Of a stretch of DNA of 7,228 bases, positions 1 through 6,800 are shown one piece after another. Origin of the DNA: Bacteroidota bacterium (GTDB taxonomy: Bacteria; Bacteroidota; Bacteroidia; Chitinophagales; UBA2359); NCBI GenBank assembly GCA_020631675.1, contig JAHDGT010000074.1, forward strand, positions 618-7,845, given 5' to 3'. The notes beneath the pieces are model-generated. The model had not been told where the DNA came from and made no database searches. It was given only the letters and a program-made list of their open reading frames with translations. A program made the translations under genes and the position numbers. Each line of letters starts with the position of its first letter. Position 1 is the first letter of the stretch.

Positions 1-1
1 A

Positions 2-544
2 AAACCTGATGTGTTGGATAATCTGGTCCGTGCTTTGGCTTTGCAAGTGGGCAGTGAGGTGAATTATAATGAGTTAAGTCAGCTGATCGGGGCAGATAGA
101 AATACAGTGATCAAATACATCGATATACTTGAAAAAGGGTATGTCATTTTCAGACTGAGCAGTTACAGTAGAAATGTTAGAAATGAAATCAAAAAGAGCA
201 GGAAGATTTATTTCTACGATAATGGTATCCGCAATACCATCATTGGTAATTTTGACGATTTCAAGTTGAGAGTAGACAAGGGCGCCTTATGGGAAAACTT
301 CCTGGTAGCTGAACGCATGAAACAGAACAAATACAAACTCACCTTCGCCAGATCTTATTTTTGGCGTACTACTCAACAACAAGAAATCGATTATGTAGAA
401 GAAAGAGGTATGGATTTATACGCTTATGAATTTAAGTTGAACCCCAAAAAGAGTGCTAAAATACCAAAGACCTTCACAGAAAATTATAATGCGGAAGAGA
501 TGGTAGTAAATAGAGCTAATTTTAGAGATTTCGTTATTGTTTAA
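2..544 (+). CDS. DUF4143 family AAA+ ATPase, C-terminal part (5' end outside window)
   Basis: The reading frame is open to base 2, so the GTG at base 11 is not a start and the gene is cut by the window edge. About 180 residues remain. Family members are usually near 400 residues: an N-terminal AAA+ ATPase with Walker A and B motifs (missing here), a winged-helix-like segment, then the C-terminal DUF4143 domain. What is visible fits the second half: a helix-turn-helix-like stretch (NYNELSQLIGADRNTVIKYI), the phrase KIYFYDNGIRN, then GALWENFL (281-301), and a restriction-endonuclease-like core with E-I-D (383-391) followed by E-F-K (428-436), resembling a PD-(D/E)xK arrangement. These proteins are common in accessory regions of Bacteroidota. 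Their biochemical role is poorly known, and nuclease activity is not shown for most. No gene follows on the same strand; a structured intergenic block begins right after the stop. Family call is firm; function unknown. Confidence 0.85.
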   Translation, partial: KPDVLDNLVRALALQVGSEVNYNELSQLIGADRNTVIKYIDILEKGYVIFRLSSYSRNVRNEIKKSRKIYFYDNGIRNTIIGNFDDFKLRVDKGALWENFLVAERMKQNKYKLTFARSYFWRTTQQQEIDYVEERGMDLYAYEFKLNPKKSAKIPKTFTENYNAEEMVVNRANFRDFVIV

Positions 545-554
545 GGGCATTTTT

Positions 555-721
555 CCCGTTGCGCGCGCAAGGGATAGGAGTGGTATTAAGGGTGCTGAAT
601 GGCGAGTGAGTGCGCCTGTTGCGGGGGCGGCCCAGAGGTAGCCACCGCAACAGGCAGCAACGAACCGACAGGCAGTGCGCTTAATAGGAACGGATAGCCC
701 GGTGACCTGCCGCAGGCGGGC
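555..721 (+). repeat. GC-rich structured intergenic element (inverted-repeat rich)
   Basis: This fills most of the gap between two convergent genes and encodes no credible protein. Seen directly: a palindrome TTGCGCGCGCAA (559-570) flanked by CCC (555-557) and GGG (571-573); an 11-bp perfect inverted repeat GCCTGTTGCGG (614-624) with CCGCAACAGGC (645-655), extended inward by GGC/GCC after one mismatch; an enclosing 7-bp pair TATTAAG (584-590) with CTTAATA (680-686); and a terminal stem GCCC (697-700)/GGGC (718-721) around CCTGC-C-GCAGG (706-716). The motif ATAGGAGTGG (574-583) recurs as ATAGGAACGG (684-693) on either side of the central hairpin. From memory only, similar GGGATAGGAG ... GGATAGCCC blocks occur between genes in other Bacteroidota. 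It could be a dispersed repeat, a small RNA or a bidirectional terminator for the two genes that end here. The structure is seen; the role is inference. Confidence 0.55.
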
Positions 722-732
722 ATGCGCCATGA

Positions 733-1977
733 TCAGGCATCTGCTTTGTACTCGAATGTTAGACCTGCGTTTGCTTGTAGGCGTTTTAGTAGGGCGTCTC
801 CCATAGCTATAGAAGGAGTGAGTACGCCGGCAACATCTGGGGTTTGGTCTTTGGCTAAGCAGATGCCGCATTCTGCCAGCATTTTACTGGTGGAGCCGTA
901 GCCGGGATCGCGATCACCTGTGACTTTGCCTAAGCCGGTGCTGCCATCGGCATGGGTGGTGTAGAAGCGCATATTGTAGAAGCCGTTTTCGCGTTCTTGT
1001 TTGTTGGGTCCTTCGCCGGGTTTCGGGAAAAAGCGGTTGAGCATTTTACGTAGGAAAGAACCGGGCTTTGCCAGCATGACCAAGCCTAAGCCAGCCGCAT
1101 TTGCTATGCCTTTCATCCTTCCGCTGATGCCCTTTCCACTCATAACGGCTTCATCATAACGGAATGCTTTGCCGTAGGGGTAGCCGGCTAAAGCGTTGCT
1201 GCGGCGCACCACTTTGGTATTGATCCCCGCCATAATAAAAGGGAAGATCCAGCTATTGGCTTGCTTGTCGAATACGACGGCTTGGAGGTCGGGTTTGTCG
1301 GGACCGTTTTGTTCTCCTTCTGGATTGAGGCTATAGGGTTCTATTAGTGTTTTGTATAGCTTTTTGTTGTCTCGGACTTTTTCAAGGGTATCATTCATAG
1401 AGGCGTAAGTGCCTCCACTTAGTCCGCCGGAGGCTGCCTTTAGTCGCATTTTGATGCCTTGTGCCGCTTGCCCTGTATTGGCTTTGACCTGCTGTTGAAT
1501 GTAGTACACCCCCATATCAGACGGAATGGAATCGAAGCCGCAGGTATGCACGATCTTCACGCCCTTTGCTTTAGCGGACTCGTGGTTCTTGTCGATCATG
1601 TCGCGCATCCATAAGACTTCGCCGGTCAGGTCGCAGCAATGGGTACCTGTGGCGATGCAAGCGGCTACTAATTCCGAGCCGTATTTGCCGTAAGGACCTA
1701 CGGTGGTGCAGATCACTTTGCTTTGTGCACTCATGGCTTCTAAGCTTTGGCGGTCGTGGCTATCGGCAATGATCAAAGGAATGCTATCGTCGGCTACTTG
1801 GCTGCGTACTTTTTCAAGCTTTTCTTTATTGCGCCCTGCCATTGCCCAGCGTAGTGCTGCTTTCTCCCCATTCCCTTTTGTGTATTGTTGAAAGAGGTAT
1901 TCGGCTACTAGTCTACCAGTGAAGCCGCTGGCTCCCCAGATGATGAGGTCATAGGATTTATTGGAGGGCATGTTCAT
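733..1977 (-). CDS. Saccharopine dehydrogenase-like / trans-acting enoyl reductase-like oxidoreductase
   Basis: A 414-residue protein, full length for this family (about 400-420). The N terminus is a Rossmann fold: YDLIIWGASGFTGRLVAEYL with the nucleotide-binding GASGFTG at residues 15-21, followed by AGR (47-49) at the end of the second strand, where family members contact the NADP phosphate or ribose. Further family marks are the TTVGPYGKYG segment (91-100), HCCDLTGE (113-120) and CGFDSIPSDMG (146-156). These match the group containing eukaryotic SCCPDH-like proteins and the mycobacterial trans-acting enoyl reductase Rv2953. It is probably cytoplasmic or membrane-associated and NAD(P)-dependent. 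The substrate is not known, and true saccharopine dehydrogenase activity in lysine metabolism is unlikely. Two ATG codons (1975-1977 and 1969-1971) could both start the protein, changing only two residues; there is no clear Shine-Dalgarno sequence. It stands alone on its strand, divergent from the DUF433 gene and convergent with the ATPase. Confidence 0.85.
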   Translation of the reverse strand: MNMPSNKSYDLIIWGASGFTGRLVAEYLFQQYTKGNGEKAALRWAMAGRNKEKLEKVRSQVADDSIPLIIADSHDRQSLEAMSAQSKVICTTVGPYGKYGSELVAACIATGTHCCDLTGEVLWMRDMIDKNHESAKAKGVKIVHTCGFDSIPSDMGVYYIQQQVKANTGQAAQGIKMRLKAASGGLSGGTYASMNDTLEKVRDNKKLYKTLIEPYSLNPEGEQNGPDKPDLQAVVFDKQANSWIFPFIMAGINTKVVRRSNALAGYPYGKAFRYDEAVMSGKGISGRMKGIANAAGLGLVMLAKPGSFLRKMLNRFFPKPGEGPNKQERENGFYNMRFYTTHADGSTGLGKVTGDRDPGYGSTSKMLAECGICLAKDQTPDVAGVLTPSIAMGDALLKRLQANAGLTFEYKADA

Positions 1978-2041
1978 AAGTACTCAGTTATAGGAAGTGA
2001 GTTACGATTATACTATCTTGCAATTCAAATTGACTGATCTA

Positions 2042-2272
2042 ATGTCTAATTTACTAGAAAGAATTACAATTAACCCAGAAATTTGTCATGGTAAGGCATG
2101 TATTCGAAATATGCGCTGGCCCGTAGAGGTAATCATTGATATGATACTCTCAGAAATGACTTATGAGGAAATATTAGAAGATCATCCTGAATTGGAAAAA
2201 GAGGATATTCTGGCTAGTCTTGCTTTTGCTAAGCTTATGGTATCGGGGAAATCAATAAACTTAGCTGCATGA
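2042..2272 (+). CDS. DUF433 domain protein, putative antitoxin of a DUF433/DUF5615 pair
   Basis: A 76-residue protein covering almost exactly one DUF433 domain. The signature is LLERITINPEICHGKACIR (residues 4-22), where most relatives read ITINPxICxGKPCIRGTRIPV; here the second half is RNMRWPV, so the usual GTRI is replaced by NMRW. The C-terminal part (MTYEEILEDHPELEKEDILASLAFA) fits the family's winged-helix/helix-turn-helix end. The frame extends upstream to a GTG at 1997, but the family begins just before LLERIT, so the ATG at 2042 is the better start. The gene overlaps the next by four bases (ATGA, 2269-2272), implying translational coupling. DUF433 genes next to PIN-like DUF5615 genes are widely annotated as toxin-antitoxin modules, with the DUF433 partner as antitoxin and presumed DNA-binding repressor. 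That role is inferred from family and context. A weak -7-like TATCTTG lies at 2014-2020. Confidence 0.85.
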   Translation: MSNLLERITINPEICHGKACIRNMRWPVEVIIDMILSEMTYEEILEDHPELEKEDILASLAFAKLMVSGKSINLAA

Positions 2273-2631
2273 AACATCAATTTCTTTGCGATGTACATAT
2301 TTCCTATAAGATTGCGAAGTTCCTTGAAACCAAAGGATATAAAGCCATACATATAAATAAAATATTAGAGGGCTTCAACACTACTGATGCTGCAATTAGT
2401 GAATATGCAAATGAAAACAACTATATAGTTGTGACAAAAGATATTGATTTTAAAAATAGCCACATAATATCAGGTAAGCCAAGAAAAGTTTTACGAATTA
2501 CTTTAGGAAACATTTCAAACCAAAAGTTGATTGCCATTTTAGATATCAACCTTGAAACCATACTGGATCATTTTACAACCGAAAAATGTTTTATTGAAAT
2601 AGGTGACGGAACAATGGAAGTTTTCAAATAG
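2269..2631 (+). CDS. DUF5615 PIN-like protein, putative toxin partner
   Basis: A 120-residue protein matching DUF5615, a compact PIN-like nuclease family related to Mut7-C. Typical marks are FLCDVHIS at the N terminus with the first acidic residue D8 (relatives read LxDENLS or LxDxHIS), TTDAAISEYANENN with D40 at the place of the usual (S/T)DxxI, and IVVTKDIDF with D58 and D60, the late acidic cluster. These acidic residues would form the metal-binding site of a PIN-type ribonuclease, so nothing obvious is missing. Start ATG lies inside the end of the DUF433 gene (ATGA overlap), so the two are one operon and made together. The expected role is growth-inhibiting RNase held in check by the DUF433 protein; activity and target are not shown by sequence. 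Base composition is clearly AT-rich: bases 2401-2460 contain 14 G or C of 60, against 25 of 60 at 5281-5340 in ileS and 32 of 60 at 1081-1140. This fits acquisition by transfer. Confidence 0.82.
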   Translation: MKHQFLCDVHISYKIAKFLETKGYKAIHINKILEGFNTTDAAISEYANENNYIVVTKDIDFKNSHIISGKPRKVLRITLGNISNQKLIAILDINLETILDHFTTEKCFIEIGDGTMEVFK

Positions 2632-2685
2632 TCCACTATAGATTTTTAATTTACATGGTATATTGGTACTGTTTAGCTGTACTTT

Positions 2686-3309
2686 ATGAACGATTTCCAA
2701 CTCTATTTCAAGCTGGGTTTACAGCATATTGCCGACTGGCAAGCCTATGATCATGCGCTGTTTTTAGCGGCTTTATTCCTAGCCGCTCGTCCGCTTTGGC
2801 GGGATAGAGCTTGGCGGGTCAATTGCTTGTGGTTGATCACGGCTTTTACGCTTGGGCACAGCATAACTTTAGCCTTGAGCGCATTGGATGTCATTCAGTT
2901 CTCCAGTTTTTGGATCGAGCTGTTCATACCCATTACCATCTTCATCAGTGCGGTGCTTCAGCTCTACACCAATGAGCAGAAAATTTCATCAAAACAGGAC
3001 TTATCGGATAAGCGGGAGAACCCACTATTGATGCGTTTTTTAGTAGCCGCTTTCGGCTTAATCCACGGGCTGGGCTTCAGTAATTATTTGAAGGCATTAT
3101 TAATGGGCGAAGAAGGGGGCGTGGTATTTCCTTTATTCGCTTTTAATCTGGGCATTGAAGCCGGGCAAATTTTGATTGTATTGGTCTTACTCTTGTACGC
3201 GGATGTGGCTTTGAACAGATTGCGCGTTTCTCCTAAATGGTGGAATAGAATTATTAGTGCGATAATTATGCTCCTATCGCTTTATTTGTGCTGGAAGGTG
3301 GTGGGTTAG
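2686..3309 (+). CDS. HupE/UreJ family integral membrane protein
   Basis: A 207-residue hydrophobic protein with about six or seven membrane segments. Family motifs are in order: GLQHIADWQAYDHALFLAAL (residues 11-30, with H14, D22 and H23), TAFTLGHSITLALS (52-65, with H58), GLIHGLGFS (124-132, with H127) and FNLGIEAGQILIVLVLLL (153-170, with E158). Repeated His/Asp/Glu in membrane segments is what is expected of metal-handling HupE/UreJ proteins. Some HupE proteins from hydrogenase clusters transport nickel; the shorter Bacteroidota relatives are named only by homology. No hydrogenase or urease gene is visible here, so the cargo is open. A hydrophilic loop (about 95-115) separates two halves. 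The ATG at 2686 places the first motif at the expected N-terminal position; no Shine-Dalgarno sequence precedes it. The 54-base gap after the toxin-like gene suggests it is transcribed separately, though no convincing promoter was found. Its stop lies one base from the end of the convergent CPMC gene. Confidence 0.82.
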   Translation: MNDFQLYFKLGLQHIADWQAYDHALFLAALFLAARPLWRDRAWRVNCLWLITAFTLGHSITLALSALDVIQFSSFWIELFIPITIFISAVLQLYTNEQKISSKQDLSDKRENPLLMRFLVAAFGLIHGLGFSNYLKALLMGEEGGVVFPLFAFNLGIEAGQILIVLVLLLYADVALNRLRVSPKWWNRIISAIIMLLSLYLCWKVVG

Positions 3310-3310
3310 C

Positions 3311-3622
3311 TTAGTTCGCTGCGATCACCTCTGCTTCTAACTGCTCTAATTCAGCTTCTTTTTTGGGTACGTACACATTGCGGTAGTACCAGATTCCTGC
3401 GATGGTCATCGCTAAAAGGTATGGTGTTACGAAGAGGTAAAGAATACCGTGATTCAAGCCTCTTGCGTGTGAGCCTCCTTCTTTCAAATTACTTTCTGCG
3501 GCAGCCTTGCACATGGGGCATTGGGCAAGTAGATCCTCGCCTGTTAGCAGTAACAATAAGATGCTGAAAAGCGTGAAGCTTAACAGGCGGTAGCGACTAA
3601 TTATAGATAAGAACTTGCTCAT
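3311..3622 (-). CDS. Small exported/membrane protein with CPMC motif, function unknown
   Basis: A 103-residue protein. A basic N terminus (with R10, R12) is followed by a hydrophobic stretch (13-26) and LLAQC, forming a signal peptide or signal anchor; cleavage after A33 would leave QCPMC at the mature N terminus. The CPMC motif (C35, C38) and nearby H52 and H58 could bind a metal, or the cysteines could act as a redox pair. A second membrane helix spans about 59-80 (GILYLFVTPYLLAMTIAGIWYY), and a charged tail rich in Glu (87-98) ends the protein. Small proteins with a signal sequence, CPMCK and one C-terminal membrane helix are, as I recall, common in Bacteroidota and carry no assigned function. 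A good Bacteroidota promoter lies just upstream, so it is probably a single-gene transcript, divergent from ileS. It ends one base from the HupE-like gene. The gene itself looks real; its role is not known. Confidence 0.75.
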   Translation of the reverse strand: MSKFLSIISRYRLLSFTLFSILLLLLTGEDLLAQCPMCKAAAESNLKEGGSHARGLNHGILYLFVTPYLLAMTIAGIWYYRNVYVPKKEAELEQLEAEVIAAN

Positions 3623-3645
3623 TAGAACAGAATGATTTTAGACCA

Positions 3646-3678
3646 CAAAGGTAATGCACCATCGCATATTCCTCTAAA
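3646..3678 (-). promoter_or_regulatory. Bacteroidota-type promoter for the CPMC gene
   Basis: Read on the minus strand, TACCTTTG (3653-3646) matches the Bacteroidota -7 consensus TAnnTTTG exactly. A TTTA (3678-3675), one base off the -33 TTTG, lies 21 bases upstream. Transcription would begin near 3640, giving a leader of roughly 20 bases before the ATG at 3622. Seen match; activity is inferred. Confidence 0.6.
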
Positions 3679-3703
3679 GATTAACATTTCAGTATAGAGA
3701 ATG

Positions 3704-3731
3704 TTTGTCTGCCTCGCATTCCGTATCTTCG
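3704..3731 (+). promoter_or_regulatory. ileS: Candidate Bacteroidota-type promoter for ileS
   Basis: TATCTTCG (3724-3731) differs by one base from the -7 consensus TAnnTTTG and sits in the common context CCG-box-CGC. TTTG (3704-3707) could be the -33 element, though the 16-base spacer is a little short. Transcription from here would start near 3737 and give ileS a leader of about 100 bases, which contains the predicted stem at 3743-3814. Confidence 0.45.
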
Positions 3732-3742
3732 CGCATCTTTTT

Positions 3743-3814
3743 GAGGAGGTATGAATCTGCACTAAGGAACCAATTTTCTTATAGTCTTGTTCGATAGTGC
3801 ATTCCCCCCTCCTT
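3743..3814 (+). promoter_or_regulatory. ileS: Foldable ileS leader with buried AGGAGG
   Basis: Bases 3743-3749 (GAGGAGG) can pair with 3808-3814 (CCTCCTT, one G-U); after a 3x3 internal loop 3753-3756 (GAAT) pairs with 3801-3804 (ATTC), and after a two-base bulge 3759-3762 (GCAC) pairs with 3797-3800 (GTGC). Inside, 3763-3769 and 3775-3781 can form a further 7-bp hairpin with one G-U. The perfect Shine-Dalgarno-like AGGAGG (3744-3749) is one base before an ATG (3751) that opens only M-N-L-H-stop, in the same frame as ileS but separated from it by TAA (3763) and TAG (3829). No T-box sequence or terminator U-tract is present. The pairing is seen by eye; a regulatory role is a guess. Confidence 0.35.
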
Positions 3815-3837
3815 TGTTCATTTTCAAATAGATTCCC

Positions 3838-6800
3838 TTGAAGTCTTATCGCGAGTTTAAGCAGTTGAATTTAGCAGCTGTCGACAAAGAGATCTTAGCT
3901 TACTGGAAAGAACATAATGTCTTTGAAAGAAGTATTACAGAACGTTCTGAAGCAGAGCCATTCGTTTTCTTTGAAGGTCCGCCTTCTGTGAACGGTCGCC
4001 CTGGTATTCACCACGTAATGGGTCGTACGATCAAAGATGTATACTGTCGCTACCAAAGCTTAAAAGGTCGCCCGGTCAGTAGAAAAGCGGGTTGGGATAC
4101 ACATGGTCTGCCAATCGAGTTGGCCGTGGAGAAAACCCTAGGTATTAAGAAAGACGATATTGGGAAGACGATATCCGTAGAAGACTACAATAAAAAATGT
4201 CGGGAAGAGGCGATGAAGTACATCGACATCTGGCACGACATTACCGATAAGATGGGCTACTGGGTGGATATGGACGATCCATACATCACCTATGAAAACA
4301 ACTATGTAGAGAGTCTTTGGGCCTTATTGAAGCGCCTTTATGATAAGGACTTGCTGTATAAAGGTTATACCATTCAGCCCTTCTCCCCTGCTGCGGGTAC
4401 AGGCTTGAGTTCGCATGAGTTGAACCAGCCGGGCACTTACCGTGAGGTGAAAGACACCAGTGCGGTGGCGCAGTTCAAATTGATACAGAGTGAGGCGAAT
4501 GCGAGCTTCTTCGAGCGTTCTCGTTTTGATGAGGTCTTCATCATTGCCTGGACCACTACACCTTGGACTTTGCCGAGCAATACGGCATTGGCGGTAGGTA
4601 AGAATGTGACCTATGTTCAGGTAGATACTTACAATCCTTATACCTTCCAGCCGATCTCGGTGATTCTCGCAAAAGAGCTTTTGGGTAAATGGTTCAAAGC
4701 GGAAAATGCGGAATTAAGTTTTGAGGATTACGAAACGGGTAGCAAGAAGATACCTTATGAGGTGATCGCCGAATTCAAGGGCACTGACTTGGTCGACTTC
4801 CGCTATGAGCAGTTATTGCCTTATGTGCAGCCAGAAACGGGTGATGCCTTTAAGGTGATCTTAGGTGATTTCGTTACGACGGAAGATGGTACGGGTATCG
4901 TACACATCGCGCCCAGCTTTGGTGCGGATGATATGCGCGTGGCTAAGCAGCAAGGCATTGGTGCTTTGACCCTAGTGAACAGACAAGGTCGTTTCGTTGA
5001 GGAAGTTACTGATTTCGCGGGCAGACCTGTCAAGAACTATGATGATGTTCCTGCTAAAGAGTATCGTTCTGTAGATGTAGACATCTGCATTAAGCTAAAG
5101 ACGGAGAACCGTGCGTTTGATGTGAAAAAGTACGCACACAGCTACCCACACTGCTGGCGTACTGATACGCCGATCTTTTATTATCCATTGGACAGTTGGT
5201 TCATTAAGACCACTGCGGCAAAAGACCGTATGGTGGAACTGAATAAAACGATTAATTGGAAGCCTAAAGCGACTGGTGAAGGTCGTTTCGGCAATTGGTT
5301 AGAAAACTTAGTAGACTGGAATTTATCGCGTTCTCGTTTCTGGGGTACGCCTCTACCTGTTTGGCGTACACGTACTGGTGCTGAGGTAGAAGAAGAATTG
5401 TGTATCGGTAGCATAGCGGAATTGCGTGCGGAAGTGGATAAAGCCGTTGCGGCAGGTTTCATGGATGCGCCGCTTGGAGAGGACCTCGACCTTCACCGTC
5501 CTTATGTGGACAATATCTTCTTAGTATCTCCTAAAGGAGAGAAAATGTATCGCGAATCTGATCTGATCGATGTGTGGTTCGACTCAGGTGCGATGCCTTA
5601 TGCCCAGTGGCATTTCCCTATTGAAAATGAAGAAACTTTCAAAGCGAACTACCCTGCTGATTTCATCGCAGAAGGCGTGGATCAGACAAGAGGCTGGTTC
5701 TTTACCCTTCATGCTTTAGCTGTGATGCTGTTCGACAGCATTGCCTACAAGAGTGTCGTATCCAATGGCTTGGTATTGGATAAGAACGGGGTGAAGATGA
5801 GTAAGCGTCTGGGTAATGTGATCGACCCTTTCAAAGCCATTGAGGAAGAAGGAGCTGATGCCATTCGCTGGTACATCATGAGCAATTCTGCCCCTTGGGA
5901 CAATTTGCGCTATAGTGAAGATGGTGTAGTAGAAGTGAAGCGCAAATTCTTCGGTACCCTTTACAATACCTATTCTTTCTTCGCCCTCTATGCGAATGTG
6001 GATGGCTTTACTTTTAAAGAAGATCGCATTCCAGTGGCGGAGCGACCAGAGATCGACCGTTGGGTGATTTCTTTGCTCAACTCCTTGATCAAAGAAGTAG
6101 ATGCTTTATATGCCGATTATGAAGCTACTCGTGCCGCACGCTTGATCCAGGATTTTGTTTGCGACCATTTGAGCAATTGGTATGTGCGCCTATGCCGTCG
6201 TCGTTTCTGGAAAGGAGAATACGCGAAAGATAAGATCGCCGCTTATCAAACGCTTTTTGAGTGTTTAGATGCGGTCGTGAAGATGGCTTCTCCTATCTCT
6301 CCATTCTTTACCGATCAGATATTCCAAGCCCTACATGAAGTGAGTGGCGACTTGAATGGCAGCTCTGTTCACTTGGTAGATTTCCCTTCTGCCAATGAAG
6401 CGGAAATAGATGCAGCATTAGAAGAGCGCATGCGTTTGGCGCAAGATATTTCTTCTATGGTACTGTCACTACGTAAACGTGTGAATATCAAAGTACGTCA
6501 GCCTTTGCAAAAAATCCTGGTACCCATTTTAAAAGCAGAAGACCAAGCTTATGTCGAATCTGTTAAGCCTTTGATCTTAGGGGAAACCAATGTAAAAGAG
6601 ATCGAGTACATTTCTGACACCAGCGGTATCATTTCGAAGAGCATTAAACCCGACTTTAAAAAGCTGGGTCGCAAGTTAGGCCGCCACATGGGCACGGTCA
6701 AACAAAGATTGGAAGCTTTTTCCCAAGAAGAAATCAATCAATTCGAGCAAGATGGTCAATTCAGTTTGGACATCGACGGAACGTCAGTTGAGTTACTATT

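Noticed and set aside
11..13. GTG at base 11 as the start of the DUF4143 gene
   Set aside because: The frame is open to the window edge and the family's ATPase half must lie upstream, so the codon is internal.
416..871. Minus-strand open frame of 151 codons across the intergenic element
   Set aside because: It overlaps the ends of two better supported genes, its translation is low-complexity and Arg/Ser/Thr-rich without family features, and it spans the inverted-repeat block.
1703..1891. Plus-strand open frame of 62 codons inside the oxidoreductase gene
   Set aside because: Antisense shadow of a clear Rossmann-fold coding region with no recognisable protein features.
2007..2012. TATAAT on the minus strand before the oxidoreductase gene, as a sigma-70 -10 box
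   Set aside because: No suitably spaced -35 element is present (nearest TTGAAT is only 10 bases away), and Bacteroidota use a different consensus.
1997..2041. Upstream GTG start (1997) for the DUF433 gene
   Set aside because: It would add 15 residues not typical of the family, whose members begin just before LLERITINP; the ATG at 2042 fits.
3518..3535. Lipoprotein signal (LAQC) in the CPMC protein
   Set aside because: The residue before Cys is Gln, whereas a lipobox needs a small residue there; signal peptidase I cleavage or a retained anchor is more likely.
3623..3837. T-box riboswitch in front of ileS
   Set aside because: No AGGGTGGNACCGCG-like T-box sequence, no specifier stem-loop and no terminator U-tract were found.
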